Program-made: the position numbers and the translations under genes
Shown: positions 1 to 6,843 of the stretch, piece by piece
Numbering within the stretch: position 1 is the first letter of the stretch
Layout of the letters: each line of letters begins with the position of its first letter
Assembly (NCBI GenBank): GCA_047445235.1
Contig: JBLGEO010000085.1
Coordinates: forward strand, 1 to 43,185
DNA length: 43,185 bases
DNA from: JBDSRX01 sp047445235
GTDB lineage: Bacteria > Patescibacteriota > Dojkabacteria > J137
Direction of reading: 5' to 3'
Notes under the pieces: generated by a model
Told to the model about the DNA's origin: nothing
Database searches by the model: none
What the model saw: only the letters and a program-made list of their open reading frames with translations

Positions 1-1
1 T

Positions 2-313
2 GGTGTTATTGCACTACCAGGCGGTTTTGGTACTTTAGAAGAACTTTTTGAGATCCATTGCTTGATAGAGATATACGAGAGAATTTGCGGCAAACTCTTT
101 TTAGTTCAAGATCCGAATTTAGTGGACAGTTGGCGATTCAACATCAAAGGTTCTAGAGAATATCTAAATATTTTAATTGAAAACTGCATGTTGGAAGGCC
201 CTGCAAGATTTGAGGCTATCAATAGCTTAGCTTATTTGCAAGGTAAAACTGCTGTGGAAAAGTTTAGTCATTTTATTAAAATGCCTATACTACCTCCAGT
301 AGAAGAAGCCTAA
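2..313 (+). CDS. LOG-family protein (TIGR00730 / lysine-decarboxylase-like), 5' truncated
   Basis: The first complete codon is at base 2 and the frame runs open to a TAA at 311-313, so this is the C-terminal ~103 residues of a gene that begins outside the window. It opens with the PGG-F-GT-LEE signature of the LOG/TIGR00730 Rossmann-fold family. Members hydrolyse the N-glycosidic bond of nucleoside 5'-monophosphates (cytokinin-activating enzymes and relatives) or bind nucleotides. The P-loop-like PGGxGT and the following Glu are the family's nucleotide-binding and catalytic residues. A region equivalent to the family's C-terminal helices follows. The stop overlaps the stop of the convergent radC gene by 4 bases. 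The substrate cannot be told from the fragment. Confidence 0.85.
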   Translation, partial: GVIALPGGFGTLEELFEIHCLIEIYERICGKLFLVQDPNLVDSWRFNIKGSREYLNILIENCMLEGPARFEAINSLAYLQGKTAVEKFSHFIKMPILPPVEEA

Positions 314-972
314 AACAATAGCTTATTCTCTTTAAAACTAAACCAAGAATCTACAGTCACAATTACATGATCCAGTACTTTTATATCTAGCAACTTTCCT
401 GCGGCTATTAACTTCTTAGTTACTTCAATATCGTTTTCAGATGGGTCCGCTTGATTCGATGGATGATTATGTGCAATTATCATGCTTGCAGCAGAATACT
501 TTATTGCTGGCTCGAACACTTCTCTCGGATGCACTAGACTTGCGTTAATTGTTCCAATAGAAATAATTTCTTTATTAATTGTTTGGTTTCTCGAATCTAA
601 AAATAGTACAACAAAATGTTCTTTTCTGCTTGTTCGAATGTCGGAAAGCTCTTCCCACGCCTCTTTAGGACTTAAAATAATTGAACGTTTCTTATCCTTT
701 AGATATCTTTTTCCAATCTCAAAACTCGCAACAATTTCAGAAGACTTTGTTGGACCTAAACCTTTAATCTTAGAGAGTTTTTCAACACTAATATTATTTA
801 TGTCATAACCTACGACCTTTACTATTTCTTTGGCCAGCTCAATTACGTTTTTACCTTTTCTGCCGGTGCGGACCAGTATCGCGAATAACTCCTCGTCACT
901 CAATTTCTCTGGACCATATTTAATTAACTTTTCTCTTGGACGTTCAATTCTTGGAAGATCTGCAATTTTCAT
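310..972 (-). CDS. radC: RadC-like JAB/MPN domain protein
   Basis: This 220-residue protein has the usual RadC layout. An N-terminal helix-hairpin-helix-like region (about residues 20-90, with a KGLGPTKS loop) is followed by a JAB/MPN metalloprotease-fold domain. The JAMM metal site is intact: H168 and H170 in HNHP, then S178 and D181 at the expected HxH-x7-SxxD spacing. RadC proteins were once assigned to DNA repair, but their true role is unsettled; the fold suggests a zinc-dependent hydrolase acting on or near DNA. The ATG at 970-972 gives the normal family length. Just upstream, CAGGA and TCCTG form a 5-bp inverted repeat ending two bases before the start. The stop overlaps that of the LOG-family gene. 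Confidence 0.9.
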   Translation of the reverse strand: MKIADLPRIERPREKLIKYGPEKLSDEELFAILVRTGRKGKNVIELAKEIVKVVGYDINNISVEKLSKIKGLGPTKSSEIVASFEIGKRYLKDKKRSIILSPKEAWEELSDIRTSRKEHFVVLFLDSRNQTINKEIISIGTINASLVHPREVFEPAIKYSAASMIIAHNHPSNQADPSENDIEVTKKLIAAGKLLDIKVLDHVIVTVDSWFSFKENKLLF

Positions 973-1028
973 ACAGGAGTTATATCCTGAAATGGGATTT
1001 TATACAAGTATAAAAAGTTACGTGTTTC

Positions 1029-1087
1029 TAGTTAAGAGTTTCGAGTAGAATAAATATATCCAACCAGTAACCCGTAACTCTTAACTA
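1029..1087. repeat. 12-bp inverted repeat at the pgi 3' end
   Basis: TAGTTAAGAGTT at 1029-1040 is the exact reverse complement of AACTCTTAACTA at 1076-1087, with 35 bases between. The right arm includes the pgi stop codon. A second, shorter pair (AGTTACG 1016-1022 with CGTAACT 1073-1079) would compete for the same bases. It could form a 3'-end hairpin of the pgi mRNA. There is a T5 run beyond it on the minus strand (from plus-strand 1012-1016), so a weak terminator is plausible but not proven. Confidence 0.5.
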
Positions 1088-2448
1088 TTCTTATATTTAT
1101 CAAAATCCGCTTTTACTTGTTCAAATCCTTTCTTTTCTAATACTCCATACATAGCATTCTTAGAAAGTTCGACTCCAGGTTGATCGAAAGTATTTATATT
1201 TAATAAGTTTCCAAAATAACTAACTGCAACTTCAAAAAAGTAGAACAGTTGACCTAAATTATACTCATCAACTTTTGGAATCGTTAATGTTGCATTTGGT
1301 CTTCCATTTGCAGTTAGAGAGAATGCTGAAGTTTCTTGTTCATAATTTAATAGCTCATGAAAGTTATGTCCTTTTAGAAATTCGAAAGCTTCTGCATCAG
1401 TATAATCTTCAGGTAAATCAATATTCACTCGACTTCCTTCTGCTCTTATAAATGTTATGACTTTGTCATTAGGACCTTCATTGTAAAGTTGTAGTTGAGA
1501 ATGTTGATCTACTGGGCCTACTGCTGCTATAGGTGTTTGTCCTTCGTGAACCTCGTTTCCTTCTAGGTCTACTTTTTTTCCTAAACTTTCTGCCCATAGT
1601 TGTTGATACCATTTTGCAAATTCGTAAAGTCCGTATTGATACGGCATCATTACTGAAATATTCTTTCCACCTTTATAGTAAAGATACTTTAAGCCAACAT
1701 ATTCTAAAATATCGTCCATTTTATCTTTAGACTTTTTAATTTCCTCATCTAAATCTTGTGCTCCTTTTAGCATTTGCTCAACATCAACTCCAACTAGATA
1801 AGCTGGAATTAACCCAACGGTAGATAAAACTGAGAACCTTCCTCCAACATCGCTTGGAACTTCGAACGCATCGTAATTTTCTTTAGTTGCTAATTCTCTC
1901 AAAGTTCCTGTTACAGCATCTGTAAGAAAAATGAAATGTTTTTGTGGAGTATGTTCTTCGTTATCCATTTGCACATACAAATTTCTAAAGTATGCAAAAG
2001 TAGAGGCTTGCTCTACAGTGTTTCCAGACTTAGAAACAACAAAGAACATAGTTTTCTTTAAATCAATAACATCTAGGAGTTCAGCTATAGCTTCTGGATC
2101 CGTAGTATCTCCAGAAAAATAAATGTTTTTAGAATGTCTATCGTCTTCGGTACTCTTTTGGTTATAGTAAAGTCCATTGATCGCTCTTTGTATAGCTCTT
2201 GTTCCTAAATCAGATCCTCCGATACCAATTATTACAATTGTTTCCATCTGTTCAGTTAATTTCTTAACTTTATCTAAATCCTTTTTGATTGATTCGTATT
2301 CGTATGGAAGTCTTTTAAATCCTAGTTTTTCAGCTAAGAATTTCTTTTTTGCTTCCATTAACTTATCGTTCAGGTCATTAAGATCTGGTTTATCTAATCC
2401 AATTCCTAATTTCTCGAAGAACATATTTTTGAGATCTACTTTTATCAT
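1081..2448 (-). CDS. pgi: Glucose-6-phosphate isomerase
   Basis: This cytosolic enzyme interconverts glucose-6-phosphate and fructose-6-phosphate at the entry to glycolysis. At 455 residues it matches the shorter bacterial form (Bacillus/Thermotoga type) rather than the ~550-residue enterobacterial form. Visible family motifs are the GIGGSDLG loop (about 75-82), the sugar-phosphate-binding SKSGNT (139-144), the GGRFSVLS segment, the QLWAESLGKK glutamate region and, near the C-terminus, the QPGVELSKN lysine. The gene is monocistronic between radC and a small unknown gene. An AT-rich leader with a TATAAT-like element and no Shine-Dalgarno sequence precedes the ATG. A 12-bp inverted repeat spans its stop codon. 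Confidence 0.97.
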   Translation of the reverse strand: MIKVDLKNMFFEKLGIGLDKPDLNDLNDKLMEAKKKFLAEKLGFKRLPYEYESIKKDLDKVKKLTEQMETIVIIGIGGSDLGTRAIQRAINGLYYNQKSTEDDRHSKNIYFSGDTTDPEAIAELLDVIDLKKTMFFVVSKSGNTVEQASTFAYFRNLYVQMDNEEHTPQKHFIFLTDAVTGTLRELATKENYDAFEVPSDVGGRFSVLSTVGLIPAYLVGVDVEQMLKGAQDLDEEIKKSKDKMDDILEYVGLKYLYYKGGKNISVMMPYQYGLYEFAKWYQQLWAESLGKKVDLEGNEVHEGQTPIAAVGPVDQHSQLQLYNEGPNDKVITFIRAEGSRVNIDLPEDYTDAEAFEFLKGHNFHELLNYEQETSAFSLTANGRPNATLTIPKVDEYNLGQLFYFFEVAVSYFGNLLNINTFDQPGVELSKNAMYGVLEKKGFEQVKADFDKYKNS

Positions 2449-2517
2449 TTTGTGAAAGTAATAACTATTAATAATTAAAATTATATTATTTATAAAGCGT
2501 TTTATCTACATTTTGGT

Positions 2518-2775
2518 TTATGATTCCTGTTTATCTCCTCTTTGCTCAAGAATTTTTGTAATTTCATTCATTGTTATTATGTTAGTACTTGTTATTATCA
2601 TATTTAGAAACTTTTCCATAGGTGTAGTACTTACCTCCTTACCAAAATCAATCCTTAATTCATCTCTCAAACTTCTTAATTCCTCATCACTGTAATCTTC
2701 TAGCTTAGCTGGTGATAATCTTATAGATTCTCTTACCGGAATAGCTGATGGATCAAAAGGAAGTTCATTAGACAT
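2518..2775 (-). CDS. Small hypothetical protein, 85 aa
   Basis: I do not recognise a family. The product is short, charged and mostly helical by composition, with an acidic stretch (EDYSDEELRSLRDELR) at about residues 26-41 and no membrane segment or signal peptide. The ATG at 2773-2775 is the first start in frame. It lies head-to-head with the cupredoxin gene and upstream of pgi on the same strand, with 69 bases between them, so it could be the first gene of a pgi transcript. Codon use and length are compatible with a real gene, but the evidence is only an open frame in a sensible position. Confidence 0.55.
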   Translation of the reverse strand: MSNELPFDPSAIPVRESIRLSPAKLEDYSDEELRSLRDELRIDFGKEVSTTPMEKFLNMIITSTNIITMNEITKILEQRGDKQES

Positions 2776-2823
2776 AAGTTATTAGTAAAAATTATATGAC
2801 TTGTACAACGTTTTATCTATAGC

Positions 2824-2851
2824 TTGAAGCTTAGGAAATTGAGTATATAAT
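2824..2851 (+). promoter_or_regulatory. Promoter of the cupredoxin gene
   Basis: TTGAAG at 2824-2829 and a perfect TATAAT at 2846-2851 are separated by 16 bases, a sigma-70-like promoter. Transcription would start near 2858, leaving a leader of about 20 bases before the ATG at 2879. Confidence 0.6.
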
Positions 2852-2878
2852 ATTATTAGTATTTTTTATATTCTTTTT

Positions 2879-3292
2879 ATGAAGAATTCAATGTTAGTCA
2901 TTCTCGTTGTAGTAATTGTAGTGATTATAGGTATTGGTGGAGTATTGTTATTAAATAGCAATAATTCTTCTAATAATACAACAGTAACTCCTACACCAAC
3001 TCCAACACCTACTCCCGTGACAACTCCAAATACAACAGGAACTAGTGCTAAGGTAGATGTTTCGATTTCAGGTATGTCATTTCCTTCATCTACAACTATT
3101 AATAAAGGCCAAACAGTAGTTTGGACAAATAATGATAATACAGTACACACTGTAACTTTTGATGATGGTTCCGCAAGTTCAGGTACTATTTCTGTTGGTG
3201 GAACATTTACGCATACATTCAATACAACAGGCTCATTTACATATCATTGTAATTTTCATTCAAACATGACTGGAAAGATTATTGTTCAGTAA
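2879..3292 (+). CDS. Membrane-anchored cupredoxin (plastocyanin-like type 1 copper protein)
   Basis: Residues 5-25 are a strongly hydrophobic N-terminal anchor or uncleaved signal. A Ser/Asn- and TP-repeat linker follows (about 27-50), then a single plastocyanin/azurin-like domain (about 56-137). The four type 1 copper ligands are present in the usual pattern: H90 in the HTV loop, then C124, H127 and M130 in the C-terminal HCxxHxxM loop. Such proteins carry single electrons or bind copper outside the cytoplasm. Low-complexity TP linkers are common in surface-tethered lipoproteins, but there is no lipobox cysteine here, so the anchor is the membrane helix. It is monocistronic, with its own promoter and a strong terminator. 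No redox partner is visible nearby. Confidence 0.9.
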   Translation: MKNSMLVILVVVIVVIIGIGGVLLLNSNNSSNNTTVTPTPTPTPTPVTTPNTTGTSAKVDVSISGMSFPSSTTINKGQTVVWTNNDNTVHTVTFDDGSASSGTISVGGTFTHTFNTTGSFTYHCNFHSNMTGKIIVQ

Positions 3293-3305
3293 GCCCCTAG
3301 AAAGT

Positions 3306-3334
3306 AAAAAAGGCACCTTTCGGTGCCTTTTTTG
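3306..3334. terminator. Bidirectional intrinsic terminator
   Basis: GGCACC (3312-3317) pairs with GGTGCC (3322-3327) around a TTTC loop. The hairpin is flanked by A6 on the left and T6-7 on the right, so it can end both the cupredoxin transcript and the convergent gene whose stop begins at 3335. Confidence 0.92.
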
Positions 3335-4144
3335 TTATGCTTCGTCAGCTTTCTTCTTGTAGAAGTCATCAGGAAGGGGAGTTTCATAGATACCTTTTAA
3401 AGCGTTTTCTAATGTAATAGTTGCTTCATCACAATTTTCTAAATTTTTTAAATTGCCTAGAATATTTGTAAGTCTTGTTCTTAACTCATCACTTAGATCT
3501 TCACTAAGTATGCTAAGCATTGTTCGAACTGCAAAAACAGCATTAGCTAACCTATTAGTTTGTCCTACATCGATCAATCCTTCTAAGTGTGGTACAAGCC
3601 TTTCCATTAAAGAACTTGTAGCATCTAAAACCTTAACTCTTCTATCTATCATTTCTAATTTAGCAATTGCTGGGTTACTGAAAGTGTTAACATTTGCAAC
3701 AAAGTCTGTAGGAGCATTTCTAATAGAATTGTCTCTTTTTCTCATTATGCCTCTATACATTTTTCCTAGTTCTTCTTTTGTGTATGTATTAATCAAATCA
3801 GCGTTAAATTCACCAGCCTTCGTATCTAATGCATTCGTGATTGCCATTCCTAATGTGAAATGTAAGTCCTTTTTAAACTCTCTTAAGTTAGCAATATTTT
3901 TTAATTCGAATACCTTTTTTAGAAAATCTTCAGATATTTCTTCTTCGTACTCTTTAATCGTTTCTAAAATTTGTAGAAGAAGTTGAACTATCTGCTCATA
4001 GTTCTCTGGGTAATTCTTTGCTGTAATTTCTTCCTCGGGTAAAATTTCTATTAACTTTGTTACAAGTCCAGAAAGAATAAAGTTTGCATACTCACTAGGT
4101 TGAATATTATTTAGATAAGTTAGATCTATATCGCTTAAATTCAT
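3335..4144 (-). CDS. Hypothetical helical protein, 269 aa
   Basis: No family was recognised. The sequence is soluble-looking, with no signal peptide or membrane helix, and is almost entirely helix-compatible. Heptad-like leucine and isoleucine spacing and acidic clusters are visible (for example ILETIKEYEEEISEDF around 57-72). The centre has a basic patch (MYRGIMRKRDNSIR). A scaffold or coiled-coil bundle role would fit, but nothing shows one. The gene is monocistronic, convergent with the cupredoxin gene across a shared terminator and divergent from gap across a 173-base spacer. The ATG at 4142-4144 is the natural start. Confidence 0.7.
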   Translation of the reverse strand: MNLSDIDLTYLNNIQPSEYANFILSGLVTKLIEILPEEEITAKNYPENYEQIVQLLLQILETIKEYEEEISEDFLKKVFELKNIANLREFKKDLHFTLGMAITNALDTKAGEFNADLINTYTKEELGKMYRGIMRKRDNSIRNAPTDFVANVNTFSNPAIAKLEMIDRRVKVLDATSSLMERLVPHLEGLIDVGQTNRLANAVFAVRTMLSILSEDLSDELRTRLTNILGNLKNLENCDEATITLENALKGIYETPLPDDFYKKKADEA

Positions 4145-4238
4145 AATAATTTACTAATATATATAGCTTGGATTTTATTTTGAAACCGTTAAATAGTCAA
4201 CTATTACTGGTAACAATCTATCTTCTAGTTTATTTAAC

Positions 4239-4268
4239 TTGACCTTTGGATCGATACCGTCATAAAAT
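4239..4268 (+). promoter_or_regulatory. Promoter of gap
   Basis: TTGACC (4239-4244) and TAAAAT (4263-4268) are spaced by 18 bases. The predicted start of transcription near 4275 lies downstream of the upstream in-frame codons of the gap frame, supporting the ATG at 4318. The early leader contains TTCGA-CTA-TCGAA (4276-4288), a small inverted repeat at the transcription start that could be an operator. Confidence 0.6.
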
Positions 4269-4317
4269 AGCGACGTTCGACTATCGAATTTATTTATTTT
4301 TTTTATTTTATAAAAAT

Positions 4318-5343
4318 ATGGCAAAAAGAGTTGCAATCAATGGATTCGGAAGAATCGGAAGACTCGTATTCAGAGCTCTTCTAGAAAGAGACATGCTAGA
4401 TGGAGAGATTGAAGTTGTTGCTGTTAACGATTTAGTTCCAGCAGAAAACTTAGCTTATCTCCTAAAATATGACACAACACACGGAAAGTTAAATATGGAT
4501 GTTAAGGCTATTGACGACAATACAATCCAAGTTGGAAAGTATACAATCAAGACTTTAGCTCTAAAAGCTAATCCTTCAGAGTTACCTTGGAAAGATATGA
4601 ATATTGACATCGTTATCGAGTCAACAGGATTCTTCACAAAGAAGGCAGATGCAATGGGACACATTACAGCAGGAGCAAAGAAAGTAATTATCTCTGCACC
4701 AAGCGACGAAGATGTTAAAACAATCTTGATGGGAGTTAACCATGAAGAATACCAAGGAGAAGATTTAATTTCTAATGCAAGCTGTACTACAAACTGTTTA
4801 GCACCAATTGTACATGTTTTATTAAAGGAAGGGATCGGTTTAGAAGAAGGTTTAATGACTACTTCACATGCTTATACAGCTTCACAATCACTTATGGATG
4901 GACCTTCAAAGAAGGCTTTTAGAGATGGTAGAGCAGGAGCAATGAATGTTATCCCAGCAACAACAGGAGCTGCAAAAGCAATCGGACTAGTTATTCCAGA
5001 AATGAAAGGTAAATTAACAGGAATGTCTTTAAGAGTTCCAGTATCTGATGTATCTGTTGTTGATTTAACTTTTAAACCAGCTAAAGAAACAAGCATGGCA
5101 GAAATTAATGCAGCAATGAAAAAAGCATCAGAAACTTATCTAAAAGGAGTTTTAAACTACACAGAAGAACCAGTGGTTTCAAGTGACTTTATTCACGATC
5201 CAGCATCCAGTACATACGATGCAACAGCAGGAATTGAACTAAACAGTAGATTCTTCAAAATTATTGCATGGTACGATAATGAATGGGGGTATTCAAATAG
5301 AATGGCAGATCTACTAAAGATTGTAGTAGAAAAGAGTGCATAA
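4318..5343 (+). CDS. gap: Glyceraldehyde-3-phosphate dehydrogenase (class I)
   Basis: The enzyme oxidises and phosphorylates glyceraldehyde-3-phosphate to 1,3-bisphosphoglycerate with NAD(P)+. From the ATG at 4318 it is 341 residues, normal for the family. The open frame extends 24 codons upstream, but that part lies at or before the predicted promoter and is not conserved. The Rossmann GFGRIGR loop (9-15), the catalytic C156 in SNASCTTNC and the general-base H184 in TTSHAYT are all present. VND at 36-38 is the usual NAD-type dinucleotide-binding region. The leader is AT-rich with no Shine-Dalgarno sequence. A terminator follows directly, and pgk is not in the same transcript: a kinase-like gene with its own promoter and terminator separates the two. 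Confidence 0.98.
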   Translation: MAKRVAINGFGRIGRLVFRALLERDMLDGEIEVVAVNDLVPAENLAYLLKYDTTHGKLNMDVKAIDDNTIQVGKYTIKTLALKANPSELPWKDMNIDIVIESTGFFTKKADAMGHITAGAKKVIISAPSDEDVKTILMGVNHEEYQGEDLISNASCTTNCLAPIVHVLLKEGIGLEEGLMTTSHAYTASQSLMDGPSKKAFRDGRAGAMNVIPATTGAAKAIGLVIPEMKGKLTGMSLRVPVSDVSVVDLTFKPAKETSMAEINAAMKKASETYLKGVLNYTEEPVVSSDFIHDPASSTYDATAGIELNSRFFKIIAWYDNEWGYSNRMADLLKIVVEKSA

Positions 5344-5350
5344 TTAAAGA

Positions 5351-5377
5351 AAAAGACCGAGTAAAATCGGTCTTTTT
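5351..5377 (+). terminator. Intrinsic terminator of gap
   Basis: AAAAGACCGA (5351-5360) pairs with TCGGTCTTTT (5367-5376) around a six-base loop, and the stem's right arm merges with a T5 run. Confidence 0.9.
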
Positions 5378-5414
5378 GTAAGCCTAAATTCAATTAACCA
5401 GTTTGGCGCTATAG

Positions 5415-5444
5415 TTGCCGAAAAGAGGTGACAAATGATATAAT
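5415..5444 (+). promoter_or_regulatory. Promoter of the histidine-kinase-like gene
   Basis: TTGCCG (5415-5420) and a perfect TATAAT (5439-5444) are spaced by 18 bases, with a TGA extension just before the -10. Transcription would begin near 5451, only about 14 bases before the TTG start. Confidence 0.6.
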
Positions 5445-5464
5445 CCAGAGGTTAATTTAATAAA

Positions 5465-6763
5465 TTGGATACTAAAAAGCAATCTGAAAATTTAGACATA
5501 AATTCAGTCCCTTTGCATCAAAAAGATAGGGTGCTATTTCTATTGTCAATTCTGGACAGTGCTGATCCAAAGAATATTATTTTAGGTGAAGTTAATACAA
5601 GCCTTGTTCTCATAAAAGCCTATGCTGATGAATTACATCAAATACGAGAATATCATGAGATAATCACTGGAGATGAAAAGGTAGTTGAAGAGGATGTAGA
5701 CACTTTAATAAGTGACAATCCTATTTCAAGTGCTCATTCTAGAAATGTAAATGAAATTATAGACATTTATCTAGAATCTACTAAGACTGGATCGTTTGAA
5801 ACTAGACTTACAGTTATTAGAAATCTTATTCAGTGCGTAATAATTAAATTTAATGTAATCAAGTCTTCGAAATGGGACGAACTTAACATTGAGAAGTTAT
5901 CAAGTGAGCTTAAGAGCTTAAAATTAGATCTAATATTTATTGATCTAATGCTTTCAAGTGTTTTCAAATGGTATAGATCAAGTCCTGGGTCTGAACTCTA
6001 TAGATTTGGTGGTTTACTACATCATGATTTCAGAAAACCTCTTATAAATGCATCAAGTACTATTGGCGGAATGGCTGATTATAAAGGAGAGAAACTACTT
6101 GCTGCATATAAAATGTACACTCAATCTTTTAAAGAAAATCAACTTTCTGTCTGGGATAGTACTCAAAAGTCTCTTGAGGAAAATCTTATATTATTAAGTG
6201 ATTACCTTGAATCCTTGACTTATGAATCAGATAAACCTTTCTTGGATTTTCAAAACTTAAAAAATACTATAAATCTAAAAGATACTCAACTGACTCTGGA
6301 GGTCGATGGAAATGAAGCAGACATGTTTTGCTTTAATGATATGGAAACTTGGATTTCAATTCATACTTTATTACTAAATGCTTTAGATAGTCGTGCTAAG
6401 TATTTAAAGGTTGTTGTAAAAACATTAAATGGAAAAGCAGTTTCTATAAGAGTTTATGATGATTGTCCTACAAGAGATAACAATCCATCTGGATATTGGC
6501 CAGAAACTTATAAAAAGAATGTAATTGCTAGATTTGAAGCAGGTTATCGACATCCACAAAATCCTGGATTCTCAGACAAGAGAGGTGGGGAAAATGTCGC
6601 TTTTCTTAGAGGTCAGTTTGCCTCAAAGTCTGGGTTAGAATGTGATATTAATAACCTTATTACTTTTAGTGTAAAGCCAGAAATAGTGAATGGTATTGAA
6701 ATGAAATACATTGATGTTAGTTTTGATACGAAAAATCAGATTGCTAAAGCATTAGAAAGCTAA
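5465..6763 (+). CDS. Cytosolic histidine-kinase-like protein (divergent HisKA/HATPase)
   Basis: This 432-residue protein has no membrane helix. Residues 1-170 are helical and not recognised. Around 183-192 the sequence GLLHHDFRKPL resembles an H-box (H-D/E-x-R-x-P-L), with H187 as the candidate phosphoacceptor. The C-terminal third looks like a GHKL ATPase: N305 in LLLNALD for the N-box, DD at 332-333 for G1, and a Gly pair at 374-375 for G2. The fold is inferred from these scattered motifs, so the catalytic assignment is moderate. The frame begins with TTG at 5465 and there is no ATG for about 160 codons, which makes TTG the likely start. It sits alone between gap and pgk with its own promoter and terminator. 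A stand-alone receiver is encoded at the end of the tpi-fba operon and is a candidate partner. Confidence 0.65.
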   Translation: MDTKKQSENLDINSVPLHQKDRVLFLLSILDSADPKNIILGEVNTSLVLIKAYADELHQIREYHEIITGDEKVVEEDVDTLISDNPISSAHSRNVNEIIDIYLESTKTGSFETRLTVIRNLIQCVIIKFNVIKSSKWDELNIEKLSSELKSLKLDLIFIDLMLSSVFKWYRSSPGSELYRFGGLLHHDFRKPLINASSTIGGMADYKGEKLLAAYKMYTQSFKENQLSVWDSTQKSLEENLILLSDYLESLTYESDKPFLDFQNLKNTINLKDTQLTLEVDGNEADMFCFNDMETWISIHTLLLNALDSRAKYLKVVVKTLNGKAVSIRVYDDCPTRDNNPSGYWPETYKKNVIARFEAGYRHPQNPGFSDKRGGENVAFLRGQFASKSGLECDINNLITFSVKPEIVNGIEMKYIDVSFDTKNQIAKALES

Positions 6764-6793
6764 TTTTTCGAATTCATCTGTCATCAGAAATTT

Positions 6794-6823
6794 GCGATAA
6801 TACAATGTATTATCGCTTTTTTT
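6794..6823 (+). terminator. Intrinsic terminator between the kinase-like gene and pgk
   Basis: GCGATAATAC (6794-6803) pairs with GTATTATCGC (6807-6816) around an AAT loop, followed by T7. The hairpin covers the first in-frame ATG (6805) of the extended pgk frame, which argues against that ATG as the true start. Confidence 0.9.
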
Positions 6824-6843
6824 ATACTTATTATTTAGCTAAT

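Noticed and set aside
2990..3020. TP-repeat DNA as a possible phase-variable microsatellite
   Set aside because: The repeat is short and the codons vary (ACA/ACT, CCA/CCT), so slippage is unlikely.
2866..3222. Open frame antisense to the cupredoxin gene
   Set aside because: It is a mirror of the cupredoxin codons; its VGVGVGV run is only the antisense of the TP-repeat linker. It has no plausible start region or family.
3453..3986. 177-codon open frame opposite the 269-aa helical gene
   Set aside because: It is a shadow of a longer gene on the other strand, with no recognisable domain, and it would lie wholly inside that gene.
4246..4317. Upstream extension of gap
   Set aside because: The added 24 residues lie on the predicted promoter and are unlike any GAPDH N-terminus; MAKRVAINGFGRIGR begins at 4318.
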